Positions 35,461-45,353 of a DNA stretch of 64,000 bases are shown in pieces. The position numbers and the translations under genes are program-made. Numbering within the stretch: position 1 is the stretch's first letter; each line of letters begins with the position of its first letter. The DNA comes from Leptothrix sp. (in: b-proteobacteria) (lineage in GTDB: Bacteria > Pseudomonadota > Gammaproteobacteria > Burkholderiales > Burkholderiaceae_C). The notes beneath the pieces were generated by a model. It ran no database searches. It saw nothing but the letters and a program-made list of their open reading frames with translations, and was not told the DNA's origin. The DNA lies in the NCBI GenBank assembly GCA_013822685.1, contig PNKV01000002.1, positions 310,001-374,000 of the forward strand, given 5' to 3'.

Positions 35461-36513
35461 ATGATCCCGACTAACCTGTTTTCAAATCACCCTAAAGCCA
35501 GGCAGCAGCAAGGCGGCGTCTTGGGCATCTTGCTCGGGCTGTTGATGCTGGGCGCACTGGCTTTCGCAGGGGCCGTGTTCTGGTGGGTGCACCAGCCTTT
35601 GCGCATGCACGGCGATGACATCGAGCTGGCCATCGAGTCGGGCACCACGCCGCGCGAGATCGCCCGGGGCTGGGTTGACGCCGGGGTGGACGCCTCGCCC
35701 GTGATGCTTTATCAGTGGTTCCGCTGGTCGGGGCAGGCGCGCCAGATACGTGCGGGCAGCTACGTGCTGGAGCGCGGTGCCACGCCTTTGTCACTGCTGC
35801 GCATGATGGTGATGGGCGACGAACGCCTGGCCGTGGTCAAACTGATCGACGGCTGGACCTTCAAGCGCTTCAGGGCTGAACTGGCCCAGGCCGAAGGCCT
35901 GGAACCCAACACTGCCAAACTGAGCGATGCGCAGGTGATGGCCCAATTGGGCAAGCCTGATTTGTCGCCAGAAGGGCAGTTCTTCCCGGACACCTATTCC
36001 TATTCCAAGGGCAGCACCGATCTGGCTGTTTTGCAACGCGCTCACCGGGCCATGCAAAAGCACCTGAGCGATGCCTGGACCTTGCGCGGCGCCAGCAACA
36101 GCTGCCCCTTGAACTCGCCCCAAGAGATGCTGATCCTGGCCTCGATCGTGGAGAAAGAAACCGGCTTGAAAGCCGACCGCCCGATGATCGCGGGCGTGTT
36201 CTGCAACCGCCTGCGGGTGCGCATGCCATTGCAGACCGATCCCACGGTGATCTACGGCATGGGCGATGAGTTCGACGGCAACCTCAAGCGCAGCCATTTG
36301 CAGACCGACACGCCTTACAACACCTACATGCGCACCGGCTTGCCGCCATCGCCGATCGCCATGCCTGGCAAGGCGGCCTTGCTGGCCGCTGTGCACCCGG
36401 CCGAGACCAACGCCTTTTACTTCGTCTCGCGTGGCGATGGCAGCAGCGTGTTCAGCAGCACCCTGGCTGAGCATAATCGCGCCGTCAACCAGTACCAGAG
36501 AAAGCGCCCATGA
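35461..36513 (+). CDS. mltG: Endolytic murein transglycosylase MltG
   Basis: Inner-membrane lytic transglycosylase (YceG family) thought to end new glycan strands. One N-terminal membrane helix ([19 protein letters not shown]) anchors it, followed by a LysM-like region and the catalytic YceG domain with the conserved Glu in [10 protein letters not shown], then [10 protein letters not shown] and [16 protein letters not shown]. The Met at 35461 gives 350 residues. Its stop overlaps the tmk start, giving the usual mltG-tmk-holB order. Confidence 0.95.
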   Translation: MIPTNLFSNHPKARQQQGGVLGILLGLLMLGALAFAGAVFWWVHQPLRMHGDDIELAIESGTTPREIARGWVDAGVDASPVMLYQWFRWSGQARQIRAGSYVLERGATPLSLLRMMVMGDERLAVVKLIDGWTFKRFRAELAQAEGLEPNTAKLSDAQVMAQLGKPDLSPEGQFFPDTYSYSKGSTDLAVLQRAHRAMQKHLSDAWTLRGASNSCPLNSPQEMLILASIVEKETGLKADRPMIAGVFCNRLRVRMPLQTDPTVIYGMGDEFDGNLKRSHLQTDTPYNTYMRTGLPPSPIAMPGKAALLAAVHPAETNAFYFVSRGDGSSVFSSTLAEHNRAVNQYQRKRP

Positions 36514-37121
36514 GCCGGTTCATCTCATTTGAGGGCATTGATGGGGCCGGCAAGACCAGCCACCTAGATGCCCTGGAAAGCCAATTGCGCCAGGCAGGGC
36601 ACGATGTGGTGAGAACCCGCGAGCCCGGCGGCACGCCTCTGGCCGAGAAGCTGCGCGAAAGCGTTTTGCACGACGCCATGGACGCGTTGACCGAGTCCTT
36701 GCTGGTGTTCGCCGCAAGACGTGATCACTTGGTGCAAGTGATTGAGCCAGCCTTGGCCCGAGGCGCCTGGGTGCTGTCCGACCGATTCACCGATGCCACG
36801 TTTGCCTACCAAGGCGCGGGCCGCGGCTTTGACTTGTCGGTGCTCAGCACCTTGGAAAAGTGGGTGCAAGGCCAACGCCAGCCCGATCTGACTTTCCTGT
36901 TCGACTTGCCGCCAGAAGTGGCCGCCGCGCGCTTGTCGGCCGCTCGCCAGCCCGACCGCTTCGAAGCCCAGGACACCGCCTTCTTCGAGCGCGTGCGAGC
37001 CGGCTACCAGGCGCGGTTGCAGGCTGATGCCCAACGCTTTGCGCTCATCGACGCCAGCGCAAGCCCCGCTGAGGTGGCGCGCCAGGTTGATGCTGCGCTT
37101 CAATCCAAAGGGTGGCTGTGA
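36510..37121 (+). CDS. tmk: Thymidylate kinase
   Basis: Phosphorylates dTMP to dTDP for DNA synthesis. The 203-residue protein has the P-loop [17 protein letters not shown], the DR(Y/F) motif [18 protein letters not shown] and the substrate loop [13 protein letters not shown]. It overlaps mltG by four bases and its stop overlaps the holB start, so it is in a translationally coupled row. Confidence 0.96.
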   Translation: MSRFISFEGIDGAGKTSHLDALESQLRQAGHDVVRTREPGGTPLAEKLRESVLHDAMDALTESLLVFAARRDHLVQVIEPALARGAWVLSDRFTDATFAYQGAGRGFDLSVLSTLEKWVQGQRQPDLTFLFDLPPEVAAARLSAARQPDRFEAQDTAFFERVRAGYQARLQADAQRFALIDASASPAEVARQVDAALQSKGWL

Positions 37122-38143
37122 GCGATTTGCTACCTTGGCTGCACGAGCCCCTTGCCCAAGCCCTGGCGCAGGCCAACGGCCACGCCACGCTGGTTCACGG
37201 CCCGCAAGGGGTGGGGCAGTTCGAGTTTTCGATGGCTTTGGCCCAGTCGTGGTTGTGCGAGGCACAGGCCCCGGGCAGCCCGCTCAAGCCAGCTTGCGGT
37301 GCATGCCGCAGTTGCCACCTGATCGCGGCGCGCTCGCACCCCGACCTGGTGGTGGTGGTGCCCGAGGCCTTGCAAGCCGCCTTGGGCTGGACTGGCTCAG
37401 GCGATGACGACGAAGGCGCGTCCGAAAAATCAAGCAAAACCAAGAAGCTCAGCCAGGACATCAAGGTCGATGCCATCCGTGCGGTGGTGCAGTTCTCCCA
37501 GCAGACGGCCTCTCGGGGGCGAGCCAAAGTGGTGGTGGTGCACCCGGCCGAGCGCATGAACATGGTGTCGAGCAACACCTTGCTCAAGACCCTGGAAGAG
37601 CCGCCCGGCATGGTGCGCTTTGTGGTCAGTGCGGGTTCTCTGGACGAATTGCTGCCCACGGTGCGCAGCCGCTGCCAGGCCTGGCGCCTGCCATTGCCCG
37701 ACAAGGCCGCGTCCATCGCCTGGCTGTGCGAGCAGATCAAGGGCTTGACCGAAGCGGATGCAGCCATCCTGTTGCAAGCGTCTGGAGGCCAACCCCTGAC
37801 CGCCCGAGACCGCCACGCCATGGGCCTGGACGCCGTGCGTTGGCCGCAAATCCCGCGTGATGTGGAACAGGGGCAAAGCGGCGCGATGGCGGGCTGGCCC
37901 TTGCCGCTGGTCGTTGAGACCCTTCAAAAACTGTGTCACGACCTGGCATGCATGGCGACTGGTGCTGCCCCCCGGTACTTTCCGGAAGGCAGCCTGCACC
38001 GCGATGGTGATCTGGCCCGGCTCACGGCCTGGTCAGGCGAGCTGCGCAAGGCCAGCCGCACGGCAGAGCACCCCTGGAGCCTGAATTTGAGGGTGGAATC
38101 GTTATTGCAACAAGCACGTCTGGCACTGCGTTTCAACAAGTAA
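37118..38143 (+). CDS. holB: DNA polymerase III subunit delta'
   Basis: Clamp-loader subunit of the replicative polymerase. The 341-residue AAA+ protein has a degenerate P-loop ([10 protein letters not shown]), as expected for delta', the zinc module [31 protein letters not shown] and the SRC motif RSRCQAW. The start is a GTG at 37118 within the tmk stop (GTGA), with AAGGG upstream; a GTG six bases earlier is an alternative. A PilZ gene follows, as in most proteobacteria. Confidence 0.94.
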   Translation: MSDLLPWLHEPLAQALAQANGHATLVHGPQGVGQFEFSMALAQSWLCEAQAPGSPLKPACGACRSCHLIAARSHPDLVVVVPEALQAALGWTGSGDDDEGASEKSSKTKKLSQDIKVDAIRAVVQFSQQTASRGRAKVVVVHPAERMNMVSSNTLLKTLEEPPGMVRFVVSAGSLDELLPTVRSRCQAWRLPLPDKAASIAWLCEQIKGLTEADAAILLQASGGQPLTARDRHAMGLDAVRWPQIPRDVEQGQSGAMAGWPLPLVVETLQKLCHDLACMATGAAPRYFPEGSLHRDGDLARLTAWSGELRKASRTAEHPWSLNLRVESLLQQARLALRFNK

Positions 38144-38207
38144 AGGGGCTACTCCTGCGCTTAAATTCACGTTTGTGGCCAGCAGCCGACGTTACACTTT
38201 CACCACG

Positions 38208-38663
38208 ATGAGCGAATTCCACACCACAGCCTTGCCGTCTGCCTTTGCCAACTCTGGGCCAGGCAAGACCAGCACGACCCCCATGGGTGGTGCAGCTGCG
38301 GGCGCGGTGCCCAGCGCTGGCGTGGCCCGCCCCAGCGTCATTCAGTTGGTGTTCCGCGAAAAAGGCGCGCTGTACGCGGCCTACATCCCGGCGTTTGCCG
38401 ATGGTGGCCTGTTTGTGCCCACCACCCGCGATTACAAGCTGGGTGACGACATCTATCTGCTCCTGTCCTTGCCTGACGAAGCCCAGCGCTACCCCGTGGC
38501 GGGCAAGATCTCGTGGATCACCCCGGCCAATGCCTCGGGAGGCCGCACCCAAGGTGTGGGCGTGCGCTTCCCGTCTGACGAGAAGACCCGCCTGTTGCGC
38601 ATCAAGATCGAGCAGATCCTCGGCACGTCACTGTCATCGAACAAGCCGACCCAGACACTTTGA
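38208..38663 (+). CDS. pilZ: PilZ domain-containing protein (type IV pilus type)
   Basis: A 151-residue cytoplasmic PilZ protein in the conserved holB-pilZ-tatD position of the type IV pilus PilZ. The domain shows IQLVFREKGALYAAYIP, GGLFVPT and YKLGDDIYLLLSLPDE, then GKISWITP and GVGVRFPSDE. The classic c-di-GMP RxxxR is not present at the start, as in the non-binding type IV pilus PilZ. A 35-residue Ala/Gly/Pro-rich leader precedes the domain. The Met at 38208 is preferred to an upstream frame extension. Confidence 0.9.
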   Translation: MSEFHTTALPSAFANSGPGKTSTTPMGGAAAGAVPSAGVARPSVIQLVFREKGALYAAYIPAFADGGLFVPTTRDYKLGDDIYLLLSLPDEAQRYPVAGKISWITPANASGGRTQGVGVRFPSDEKTRLLRIKIEQILGTSLSSNKPTQTL

Positions 38664-38678
38664 GGCAAGATTCGCCTC

Positions 38679-39476
38679 ATGTTTGTTGATTCGCACTGCC
38701 ACCTCAATTTCCCCGATTACGCCGACACGCTGGACCAGGTGCGCGCCGACATGGCGCAAGCCCAGGTCGAGCGGGCCTTGTGCATCAGCACCACGCTGGA
38801 AGAATTCCCGCAGGTGCACGCCCTGGCCACGCGCTTCGATAATTTCTGGGCCACGGTGGGCGTCCACCCCGATAACGAAGACGTGCAAGAGCCCACGCTG
38901 GCCGATCTGGTCGAGCGCGCCGCCTTGCCACGCGTGGTGGGCATTGGCGAGACCGGCCTGGATTACTACCGCCTGGGCGAGCGCTCCGTGGCCGACATGC
39001 ATTGGCAGCGGGAGCGCTTTCGGGTGCATATCCAGGCGGGGCTGGACACCCAGCTGCCGCTGGTCATCCACACACGTCAGGCCAGCGACGACACTATCGG
39101 CATCCTGCGGGAGTCGGGGCAGGGGCGCTCCAGGGGCGTGTTCCATTGCTTCACTGAAAGCCAGGCTGTGGCGCGCGCCGCGCTTGACCTGGGGTTCTAC
39201 ATCTCGTTCTCGGGCATCCTGACCTTCAAGAACGCGGCTGACCTGCGCGAGGTGGCCAAGTTCGTGCCGCTGGACCGCTGTCTGATCGAAACTGACAGCC
39301 CATACCTGGCGCCCATGCCGCACCGGGGTAAAACCAACTCGCCCGCCTACGTGGCCCTGGTCGGCCGTTTCCTGGCCGAACTTAAGGGGGTTGAACCCGA
39401 GGTCTTAGGCCAGGCGACGACGAGCAATTTCGAGCAATTGTTCGCGATCCCGCCCAATACCGCCTCCGTGAACTGA
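38679..39476 (+). CDS. TatD-family metal-dependent hydrolase (YcfH-like)
   Basis: A 265-residue TIM-barrel hydrolase. It begins MFVDSHCHL (metal His pair), has VGVHPDNE, GIGETGLDYYR with the bridging Glu, LVIHTRQAS, VFHCFTE and LIETDSPYLAP with the terminal Asp. Members act as 3'-5' exonucleases or deoxyribonucleases in DNA maintenance; the substrate of this paralogue is not certain. It follows pilZ by 15 bases in the conserved order, so it is likely the YcfH homologue. Confidence 0.9.
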   Translation: MFVDSHCHLNFPDYADTLDQVRADMAQAQVERALCISTTLEEFPQVHALATRFDNFWATVGVHPDNEDVQEPTLADLVERAALPRVVGIGETGLDYYRLGERSVADMHWQRERFRVHIQAGLDTQLPLVIHTRQASDDTIGILRESGQGRSRGVFHCFTESQAVARAALDLGFYISFSGILTFKNAADLREVAKFVPLDRCLIETDSPYLAPMPHRGKTNSPAYVALVGRFLAELKGVEPEVLGQATTSNFEQLFAIPPNTASVN

Positions 39477-39493
39477 CCCTGTGTTCAAACCCT

Positions 39494-39512
39494 TGTCAGA
39501 CAATTTCTGACA
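39494..39512. repeat. Inverted repeat upstream of the 74-residue gene
   Basis: TGTCAGA (39494-39500) and TCTGACA (39506-39512) form a perfect 7-base inverted repeat with a 5-base spacer, 87 bases upstream of the small gene at 39600. It is operator-like; it could also be a short hairpin closing the tatD transcript, but no T run follows. Confidence 0.4.
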
Positions 39513-39599
39513 GACGGTTTGGATTTGCGGCGACTATTCGCCTCCGGCCGTGAAGCCTAAAGTTCATCCATCGAAACGGCACTTCTTCACGGAGCTAGT

Positions 39600-39824
39600 A
39601 TGCAAAACCCAGGTCTTTACGCCAATCCCTTCGCCCTCATGATGGACCCCCAAGCCGTGATCGAAGCCATGGAGCGATCGGAGCGTTTGAACCACCTGCA
39701 AAGCCGCATCTGCCGCCCACTGGACAAGCCCCTGATCCCGCACATCAATGGCGACACCAACGCCTTTGACCAGGAAGTGGACAGCGCCCCCGACGTCGAA
39801 AACGACATCCTGGGCGCAGACTGA
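39600..39824 (+). CDS. Small hypothetical protein (74 residues)
   Basis: An acidic, soluble 74-residue protein, MQNPGLYANPFALMMDPQAV at the start, with a helix around residues 16-35 and a disordered acidic tail. Codon use looks coding, and it fills the gap between tatD and the siderophore operon. I recognise no domain. The start has a GGAG-type site (ACGGAG, seven bases upstream). It ends seven bases before the convergent entA stop. Confidence 0.6.
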   Translation: MQNPGLYANPFALMMDPQAVIEAMERSERLNHLQSRICRPLDKPLIPHINGDTNAFDQEVDSAPDVENDILGAD

Positions 39825-39831
39825 GATTGCC

Positions 39832-40590
39832 TCAGGCGCCCAGCGTGGCGCCGCCGTCAACCCGCAAGTCATGCATCGTGATGTGACGTGCGCGGTCTGA
39901 TGCCAGAAAGCACACCGCTTGTGCAATGTCTTCCGCCTGGGCCAATCGACCCAGCGGGATGCCCAACCTGAAGTCCTTCAGTGATCCCTGGATCACGGCC
40001 TGGGCGCTGTCAGGGCCGCTCCAAAGCTGACGCTGCATGGCCGTGTCGGTTGAACCGGGCGACACGATGTTGCACCGCACCCCGTGGGGTGCAAGCTCCA
40101 ATGCCAGACACCTCGTGAACTGCGCCGACGCCGCTTTTGAAGCCGCGTAGGCCGCCATTTGCGTGCGCGGCGTTTGTGCCGCGTTGGAGCCCACCGTCAC
40201 GATGACGCCTTGGCGTCGCGCCACCATGCCTTGGGCCACGGCGCGTGACATGCGAAAAACCCCCATGGTGTTGACCGCGAAGGTCGCCTCCCAGTCTTCA
40301 TCCCGGGTGTTCAGCACACTGTTCAAGCGCAGCACACCGGCCACATTGACGAGGATGTCGATGGGGCCCAGTTCACGCTCTATTCTGGCCACGGCGGCCA
40401 GAATGCCTGGCCCATCGCACACATCCAGGGTGAGGGCCAGGGCGGCTTCGGCCCGCTTGAGGCCTTCAGGCTCGCGATCTAACGCGGCCACCTGCGCCCC
40501 TCCACGAACCAAAGCCTGGGCCACCGCCAAGCCAATGCCTTGGGCCCCGCCCGTGACGACGGCGACTTTCCCTTCAAACTCCATGCTCAC
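39832..40590 (-). CDS. entA: 2,3-dihydro-2,3-dihydroxybenzoate dehydrogenase (EntA)
   Basis: NAD-dependent short-chain dehydrogenase that makes 2,3-dihydroxybenzoate (DHB), the catechol of the siderophore. The 252-residue protein has the Rossmann motif [23 protein letters not shown], and the catalytic Tyr/Lys in [10 protein letters not shown]. EntA is its best fit because entC, entE and entB are upstream in the same operon. It overlaps the siderophore-interacting gene by ATGA and is the last gene of the six-gene minus-strand operon. Confidence 0.92.
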   Translation of the reverse strand: MSMEFEGKVAVVTGGAQGIGLAVAQALVRGGAQVAALDREPEGLKRAEAALALTLDVCDGPGILAAVARIERELGPIDILVNVAGVLRLNSVLNTRDEDWEATFAVNTMGVFRMSRAVAQGMVARRQGVIVTVGSNAAQTPRTQMAAYAASKAASAQFTRCLALELAPHGVRCNIVSPGSTDTAMQRQLWSGPDSAQAVIQGSLKDFRLGIPLGRLAQAEDIAQAVCFLASDRARHITMHDLRVDGGATLGA

Positions 40591-41411
40591 TGCTCCATCT
40601 CGTCCATGATGCGGTGCCGCTCTGCGTGGTAGGCCTCTTCGGTGAAGTGGTCCTTCCAGTAGGGCACCGCGTACATGTCTTGTTTGGCGATGCCTCGTTC
40701 TTGCAGCAGGTGATCGCGGATAGCCACCACCTGGCTGTTTTCACCCGCGATCGTCACCGATGGGCGGCCCTGGGGCCAGCGCATGGCGCGCACGGCGTCC
40801 ACCAGCAAGGTGCTGTCGCCGGCATGCCGGCCTTCGCGCGACAAGATGACCAGTTCGATGCCTTTGGGATGGTGCAGTGGCGGGGTCTCGCGGCGATCCG
40901 GGACCTCCATGAAACAGTAACCCTGGGCGTCGGCGGGCAAGGCCTTGAGCACGGCCAGCAACAAGGCATAAGCACTTGGGTCACCAACCAACAGGTACCA
41001 GTCAGCGCCCGGCTTGAAACGATCAGGGCCGCCGGGGCCCGCCACGCCCACGGCATGGCCGACTTGCGCATGTCCGGCCCAGCGCGAGGCAGGGCCGTTG
41101 TCGCCATGGAGCACGAAGTCCACGTCGAGTTCTGCGGCGGCCGGGTCATGCCGGCTGACTGAATACGTGCGGGCAATTGGGCGCACATCCGTTGGTGGCC
41201 AGACAGGGCCGTCGGGGCCCAAGGTGGGCAGGATGGGCTCGGTTTGGCCTTCACGGGCCAGCAGCAGTTTGATGTGCGCGCCTTCGCTGCCGACCGGGAA
41301 GCCGGCCAAGGCCTCGCCACTCAGCGTGATGCGGCGCAGTTGGGGTGTGATGTCCTGGATGCGGCGCACGCGCAGCAGCCGGGGTGGCGTGCGGCCAGTG
41401 GCATTGCTCAT
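40587..41411 (-). CDS. Siderophore-interacting protein (FAD ferric reductase, ViuB/YqjH-like)
   Basis: Flavin reductase of the SIP family, 274 residues, that releases iron from ferric siderophore in the cytoplasm with NAD(P)H. The FAD motif is [10 protein letters not shown], followed by [19 protein letters not shown], the nucleotide region GDPSAYALL and the C-terminal [13 protein letters not shown] and [16 protein letters not shown]. The Met at 41411 overlaps the stop of the NRPS gene (ATGA). It sits between the NRPS and entA in the operon. Confidence 0.93.
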   Translation of the reverse strand: MSNATGRTPPRLLRVRRIQDITPQLRRITLSGEALAGFPVGSEGAHIKLLLAREGQTEPILPTLGPDGPVWPPTDVRPIARTYSVSRHDPAAAELDVDFVLHGDNGPASRWAGHAQVGHAVGVAGPGGPDRFKPGADWYLLVGDPSAYALLLAVLKALPADAQGYCFMEVPDRRETPPLHHPKGIELVILSREGRHAGDSTLLVDAVRAMRWPQGRPSVTIAGENSQVVAIRDHLLQERGIAKQDMYAVPYWKDHFTEEAYHAERHRIMDEMEQ

Positions 41412-44400
41412 GAGGTGCTCCTGTGAGAGGCCAATGGGGTGATGTGTTCGGCCAGAACGCGGCCAACATGTGACAGCGGCGCCGGCTGGCTCATGCCCGA
41501 GTGCGTGCTGTCGATGTCGACGCGTTGCATGGCGCCAGACACATAAGGCGTCCAGCCCAGCCAATCGGGTGCGTGGGCCGGTCTGCGGGCGGCATGGAAG
41601 AACAGCAGATCACCATCGAAGACCTGGTGATCGGCATCGCGGTACAGCTTCATGGAATGCAGTGCCATCTCGGTGAGCCTTTGCAGGCGGGCGGGCTCGA
41701 ACCCGGCGAGCGAGCTGCCAGGCTGGCGCAGCTTGTCGCGCAAGGCCTCCTCGGACAACGGCTGGCCATCGGGCCCTTGGGGTGATGCGCCGATCACGTC
41801 CAGCACCGCTTCCAAGGCATCGCGCTCTTGCGGTTCGGGCTTGTCTTTCCAGATGTCGCAGGGGTAGGAATCCATCATGGCCAGCAATGAAACCGCCTCG
41901 CCCAATTGGCGAAGCCGCACCGCTAAAGCATGAGCGATGCCGCCGCCGGACGACCAGCCCAGCAGGTGGTAAGGGCCGTGTGGTTGGGCTTCGCGGATCA
42001 AGCCCAGGTAGTCGGTGACCATGGCGCTGAACGACGCCGGGGCATCGCCAGTGATGCCGCGTGCCTGCAGGCCGATGATGGGCATGTCGGGCAGTTGCCG
42101 GGACAGGCCGAAGTAGCACCACGAGAGGCCTTCGGCAGGGTGCACGCAGAACAGGGCGGGGCCTTCACCGCCCTGAATGGTGAGCAAGGGGGCCAGTTCG
42201 TGGCCTGCCGCGGCGGGCGGGGGCTGGTGGCCCACTGGCGCGGCGAGCGCTTGCGCCAAGCTTGCTGCGCTGGGGTGCCTGAACAGCAAGGACACGGGCA
42301 CGGCCCGTTGCAAAGCCACGCCCAGCCGTGTGGCCACCTGGATGGCCTGCAAGGACTTGCCCCCGAGCATGAAGAAGTCGTCATCAGGCGTGATGTGGAT
42401 GTTACCCAGCACGTCTTGCCACACGGCGATGATGGCTTGTTCAAAAGGCGTGGCCACCACGGCTGCGGCGGGCGAATCACTGGTGTCGTGATCCCGCAAT
42501 GCGTTTCGGTTGATCTTGTTGTTGGCGTTGCGCGGCAGGCGCGGCATGAACACGTAAAAGGACGGCACTGCGGGTGCGGGCAAGCGGTCGGCCAAGGCCG
42601 TGCGCAAGATGGCGGGGTCGGCGTGTTGGTCAGACACTAAAAATGCGACCAAGCGCTTGGTGCCTTGTGCGGAGGTTTGGCCAATCACGGCGGCCTCGCG
42701 GATGCCGGCCAGGCTGAGCAGCGCGGTTTCAACCTCGGCCGGGTCAATGCGGTGGCCGCTGAGCTTGAACTCGTCATCCAGGCGACCCAGGTAACGCAGT
42801 TGCCCGTCTTGGCCCAGTTGCACGCGGTCGCCGGTGCGGTAGGCGCGCGGTTGGCCCGGCAGCGTGTCGAGCTTGATGAAGCGCCGCGCCGTCAGTTCGT
42901 CGCGGCCCTGGTAGCCGTGCGCCAGGGCTGGGCCGATGACGCACAACTCATCATCGACCACGGCGATGTCCACGCCAGGCAATGGGGTGCCAATGGGCAC
43001 GGCCTCGCCTTCGTGGATGGGCAAGGCGCCGGGGCCTGACAGCGTGGCCGTGGTGCAGATCACCGTGGTCTCGGTGGGTCCATAGGTGTTGAGCAGCACG
43101 ACGTGCTCCGGCACGGAGCGGCGCCAGCGCGTGACCCGCTCGGCCAGTGCGGCCTCACCGCCAATGATGACCAGGCGGATTGGTGAAGCCAAGAGGGCAT
43201 CGCCATGGCCCACGCTGTAGGCCAGTTCGTGCCAGAAGGCCGTGGGCAAATCCAGCACGCTGATGGCTTGGGCCTCGCAGGCAGCCATGAGTGCGGGCAT
43301 GGAATCCAGCATGGCGTCGGTGCGCAGCACCAGGGTAGCGCCGTTGGTCAAGGGCAGGAAGATCTCTTCCACACTGGCGTCGAAGTGCAAGGGCGAGAAC
43401 TGCAGCATGCGGTCTGCAGAAGTGAACTGGTAGCGCGCCGTGGCGCCTGCCACGAAGTGCGCCAAAGCGGCGCGCCCCACCATCACGCCATTGGGTTGGC
43501 CGGTAGAGCCGGAGGTGTAGATGATGTAGGCCAGCGCGTCGGGGTCTGCCTCCGCCGCTTGTGTCAAAGGCGCGAACGGCTTACCCGCTTGGTCGCCGTC
43601 CAGGCAAAGGACGTTCAGGTCTGGGTGGCGTTCACGAACGGGGCCCGCGTGCGCCTCCAGCGTCAAAATCAACGAGGCTTGCGAGTCGGTGATGACCATG
43701 GCCCTGCGGGCTGCGGGACCATCTGGATCCAGCGGCACATAGCAAGCGCCGGCCCACAGCACGGCGAGCAAGGCAACCACCGTGCGGGGTTCGCGGGGCA
43801 GCAGCAAGGCCACGCGGTGGCCGGGGCGCACGCCATGGGCCACCAGCCGCCCAGCCATGGACTGCACTTGGGCCAACAACTCGCCATGGCTCAAGACCAC
43901 GCCATCCTGTTGCAGGGCGGGGTGTTGAGGTGATTTCTGCACCCAATTGGTCCACGCCTCCAGCACGGGCACGGCGGGGCCGGGCAAAGGGCCGCCCGAC
44001 AGGAGCGCCGTGACTTTCAAGGCTTGGCTGCCATGGGCAGGGCCCAACACATCGCACAAGGGGGTGTCGGGGTGGTCTGTGAGTTGAACGATGGTGGCGA
44101 GCAAGGTGTCCCGGTGCTGGGCCAGCGCCTGGTCATCGTAGGCGTTGGGGTTGGCCTCCAGGTCCAGCCGCAAGCCTCGGATGCTGGGCACGGCGGTGAT
44201 GGACAGGTCTTCAACCGGGCCGGCCGACAAGGGGTGGGACAGCGCCATCAAACCGCCAAACTGCAGGGGGCGATCGAAGGGCATGAGGTTGACCACGGGG
44301 CCGAACAGACGCTTTTGCCCACCCACGCGGCCCAGGTCATGGCGCAGTTGCTCATAGCGGTAGCGTTGGTGCGGGCGCAGGGCGCGCAAGGCAGCCGCGG

Positions 44401-45352
44401 CCTGTTGGGCCAGGGCATAGATGCTGCGGGCTGGCTCCACCTTCAAGCGCAAGGGCACGATGTTCATGGCCATGCAAGGCACGGACAGCGCCACGGAGCC
44501 AAGCCGGTTCATCACGGGCAGGCCCAATGTGATGTCTGCCTGCCCAGTGCGCTGGTACAGCCACGCGGCCACTGACGCCAACATCCAGGCGGCCCAGTCC
44601 AGCTTGGCTGCGTCTGACACCTGGCGGCATTTCTCAAATGCATTGGAGCTCAAGCCGCCAGCGCAACGTCGCACGCTGTGGGCGATGGCAGCGGGAGGCG
44701 CCAGCGTGACGGGTGCGGGCGCGTCTGCCAACCGCGCTTGCCAGAAGGCGAGGTCGCGTTGGGCGTTGGGCGAACCCTGGTAGAGCAGATCCTCTTCCAC
44801 CACGCGGTCCAATGCCCAGGCAGGCTGGGCTGGCGCAAGGCCTGCCATCCTGGCGCTGTAGTTGGCGGCCACACTTTGGGCGAGCAAGGCGTAGCCAAAG
44901 CCATCCAGCGCCACATGGTGAACGCGCAGAAACCACAAGTGCCGGTCTGCCGACAGTTGCAGCAAGGCGGTGGCAAACAAGGGCCCTTGTTCAAGGCTGA
45001 CTGCCTGTGTGAGTTGGGCCCGCATCCAGCTTTTTGCGCAAGCCCAGGGATCGGCCTCGTGCGACAGATCCATTCGGTTCAATGGCCAATCGGCTTGGCG
45101 CTCCAGCCTTTGCCACACGGCTTGCCCATCGTGCGTGAAGCGCATGTGCAGCGAATCGCAGGCGGTGAGCACGTCGCGCAGGGCGGCTTCAAAAGCAGCG
45201 GTGTCCAAGGCGCCCGTGATCTCCACCGCCTCGGCGGTCAAATAGGCGGGGCTGGCAGGGTCCAGGTGCTGGCCCATCCAGATGCCATGCTGTGCGGCGG
45301 TGAGCGGCAACAGCGTGGTGTGCAGGCCCGGGTCTTTGTCAGCGGCACCCAT
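41408..45352 (-). CDS. EntF-like single-module NRPS (C-A-PCP-TE), predicted basic amino acid
   Basis: A 1314-residue siderophore synthetase. The condensation domain has HHVALDG at 145-151. The adenylation domain has YTSGSTGQPNGVMVG near 612-626, FDASVEE near 657-663, NTYGPTE near 755-761 and YRTGDRV. The PCP Ser is S1000 (LGGKSLQ). The thioesterase Ser is S1134 (GWSSG). My by-eye alignment to GrsA gives pocket residues D658, A659, E662, D701, I729, G731, T756, V764, I765 and K946. They differ from the serine code of EntF and have acidic residues suited to a basic side chain such as Lys or Orn. Ends by ATGA overlap with sip. Confidence 0.85.
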   Translation of the reverse strand: MGAADKDPGLHTTLLPLTAAQHGIWMGQHLDPASPAYLTAEAVEITGALDTAAFEAALRDVLTACDSLHMRFTHDGQAVWQRLERQADWPLNRMDLSHEADPWACAKSWMRAQLTQAVSLEQGPLFATALLQLSADRHLWFLRVHHVALDGFGYALLAQSVAANYSARMAGLAPAQPAWALDRVVEEDLLYQGSPNAQRDLAFWQARLADAPAPVTLAPPAAIAHSVRRCAGGLSSNAFEKCRQVSDAAKLDWAAWMLASVAAWLYQRTGQADITLGLPVMNRLGSVALSVPCMAMNIVPLRLKVEPARSIYALAQQAAAALRALRPHQRYRYEQLRHDLGRVGGQKRLFGPVVNLMPFDRPLQFGGLMALSHPLSAGPVEDLSITAVPSIRGLRLDLEANPNAYDDQALAQHRDTLLATIVQLTDHPDTPLCDVLGPAHGSQALKVTALLSGGPLPGPAVPVLEAWTNWVQKSPQHPALQQDGVVLSHGELLAQVQSMAGRLVAHGVRPGHRVALLLPREPRTVVALLAVLWAGACYVPLDPDGPAARRAMVITDSQASLILTLEAHAGPVRERHPDLNVLCLDGDQAGKPFAPLTQAAEADPDALAYIIYTSGSTGQPNGVMVGRAALAHFVAGATARYQFTSADRMLQFSPLHFDASVEEIFLPLTNGATLVLRTDAMLDSMPALMAACEAQAISVLDLPTAFWHELAYSVGHGDALLASPIRLVIIGGEAALAERVTRWRRSVPEHVVLLNTYGPTETTVICTTATLSGPGALPIHEGEAVPIGTPLPGVDIAVVDDELCVIGPALAHGYQGRDELTARRFIKLDTLPGQPRAYRTGDRVQLGQDGQLRYLGRLDDEFKLSGHRIDPAEVETALLSLAGIREAAVIGQTSAQGTKRLVAFLVSDQHADPAILRTALADRLPAPAVPSFYVFMPRLPRNANNKINRNALRDHDTSDSPAAAVVATPFEQAIIAVWQDVLGNIHITPDDDFFMLGGKSLQAIQVATRLGVALQRAVPVSLLFRHPSAASLAQALAAPVGHQPPPAAAGHELAPLLTIQGGEGPALFCVHPAEGLSWCYFGLSRQLPDMPIIGLQARGITGDAPASFSAMVTDYLGLIREAQPHGPYHLLGWSSGGGIAHALAVRLRQLGEAVSLLAMMDSYPCDIWKDKPEPQERDALEAVLDVIGASPQGPDGQPLSEEALRDKLRQPGSSLAGFEPARLQRLTEMALHSMKLYRDADHQVFDGDLLFFHAARRPAHAPDWLGWTPYVSGAMQRVDIDSTHSGMSQPAPLSHVGRVLAEHITPLASHRSTS

Positions 45353-45353
45353 G

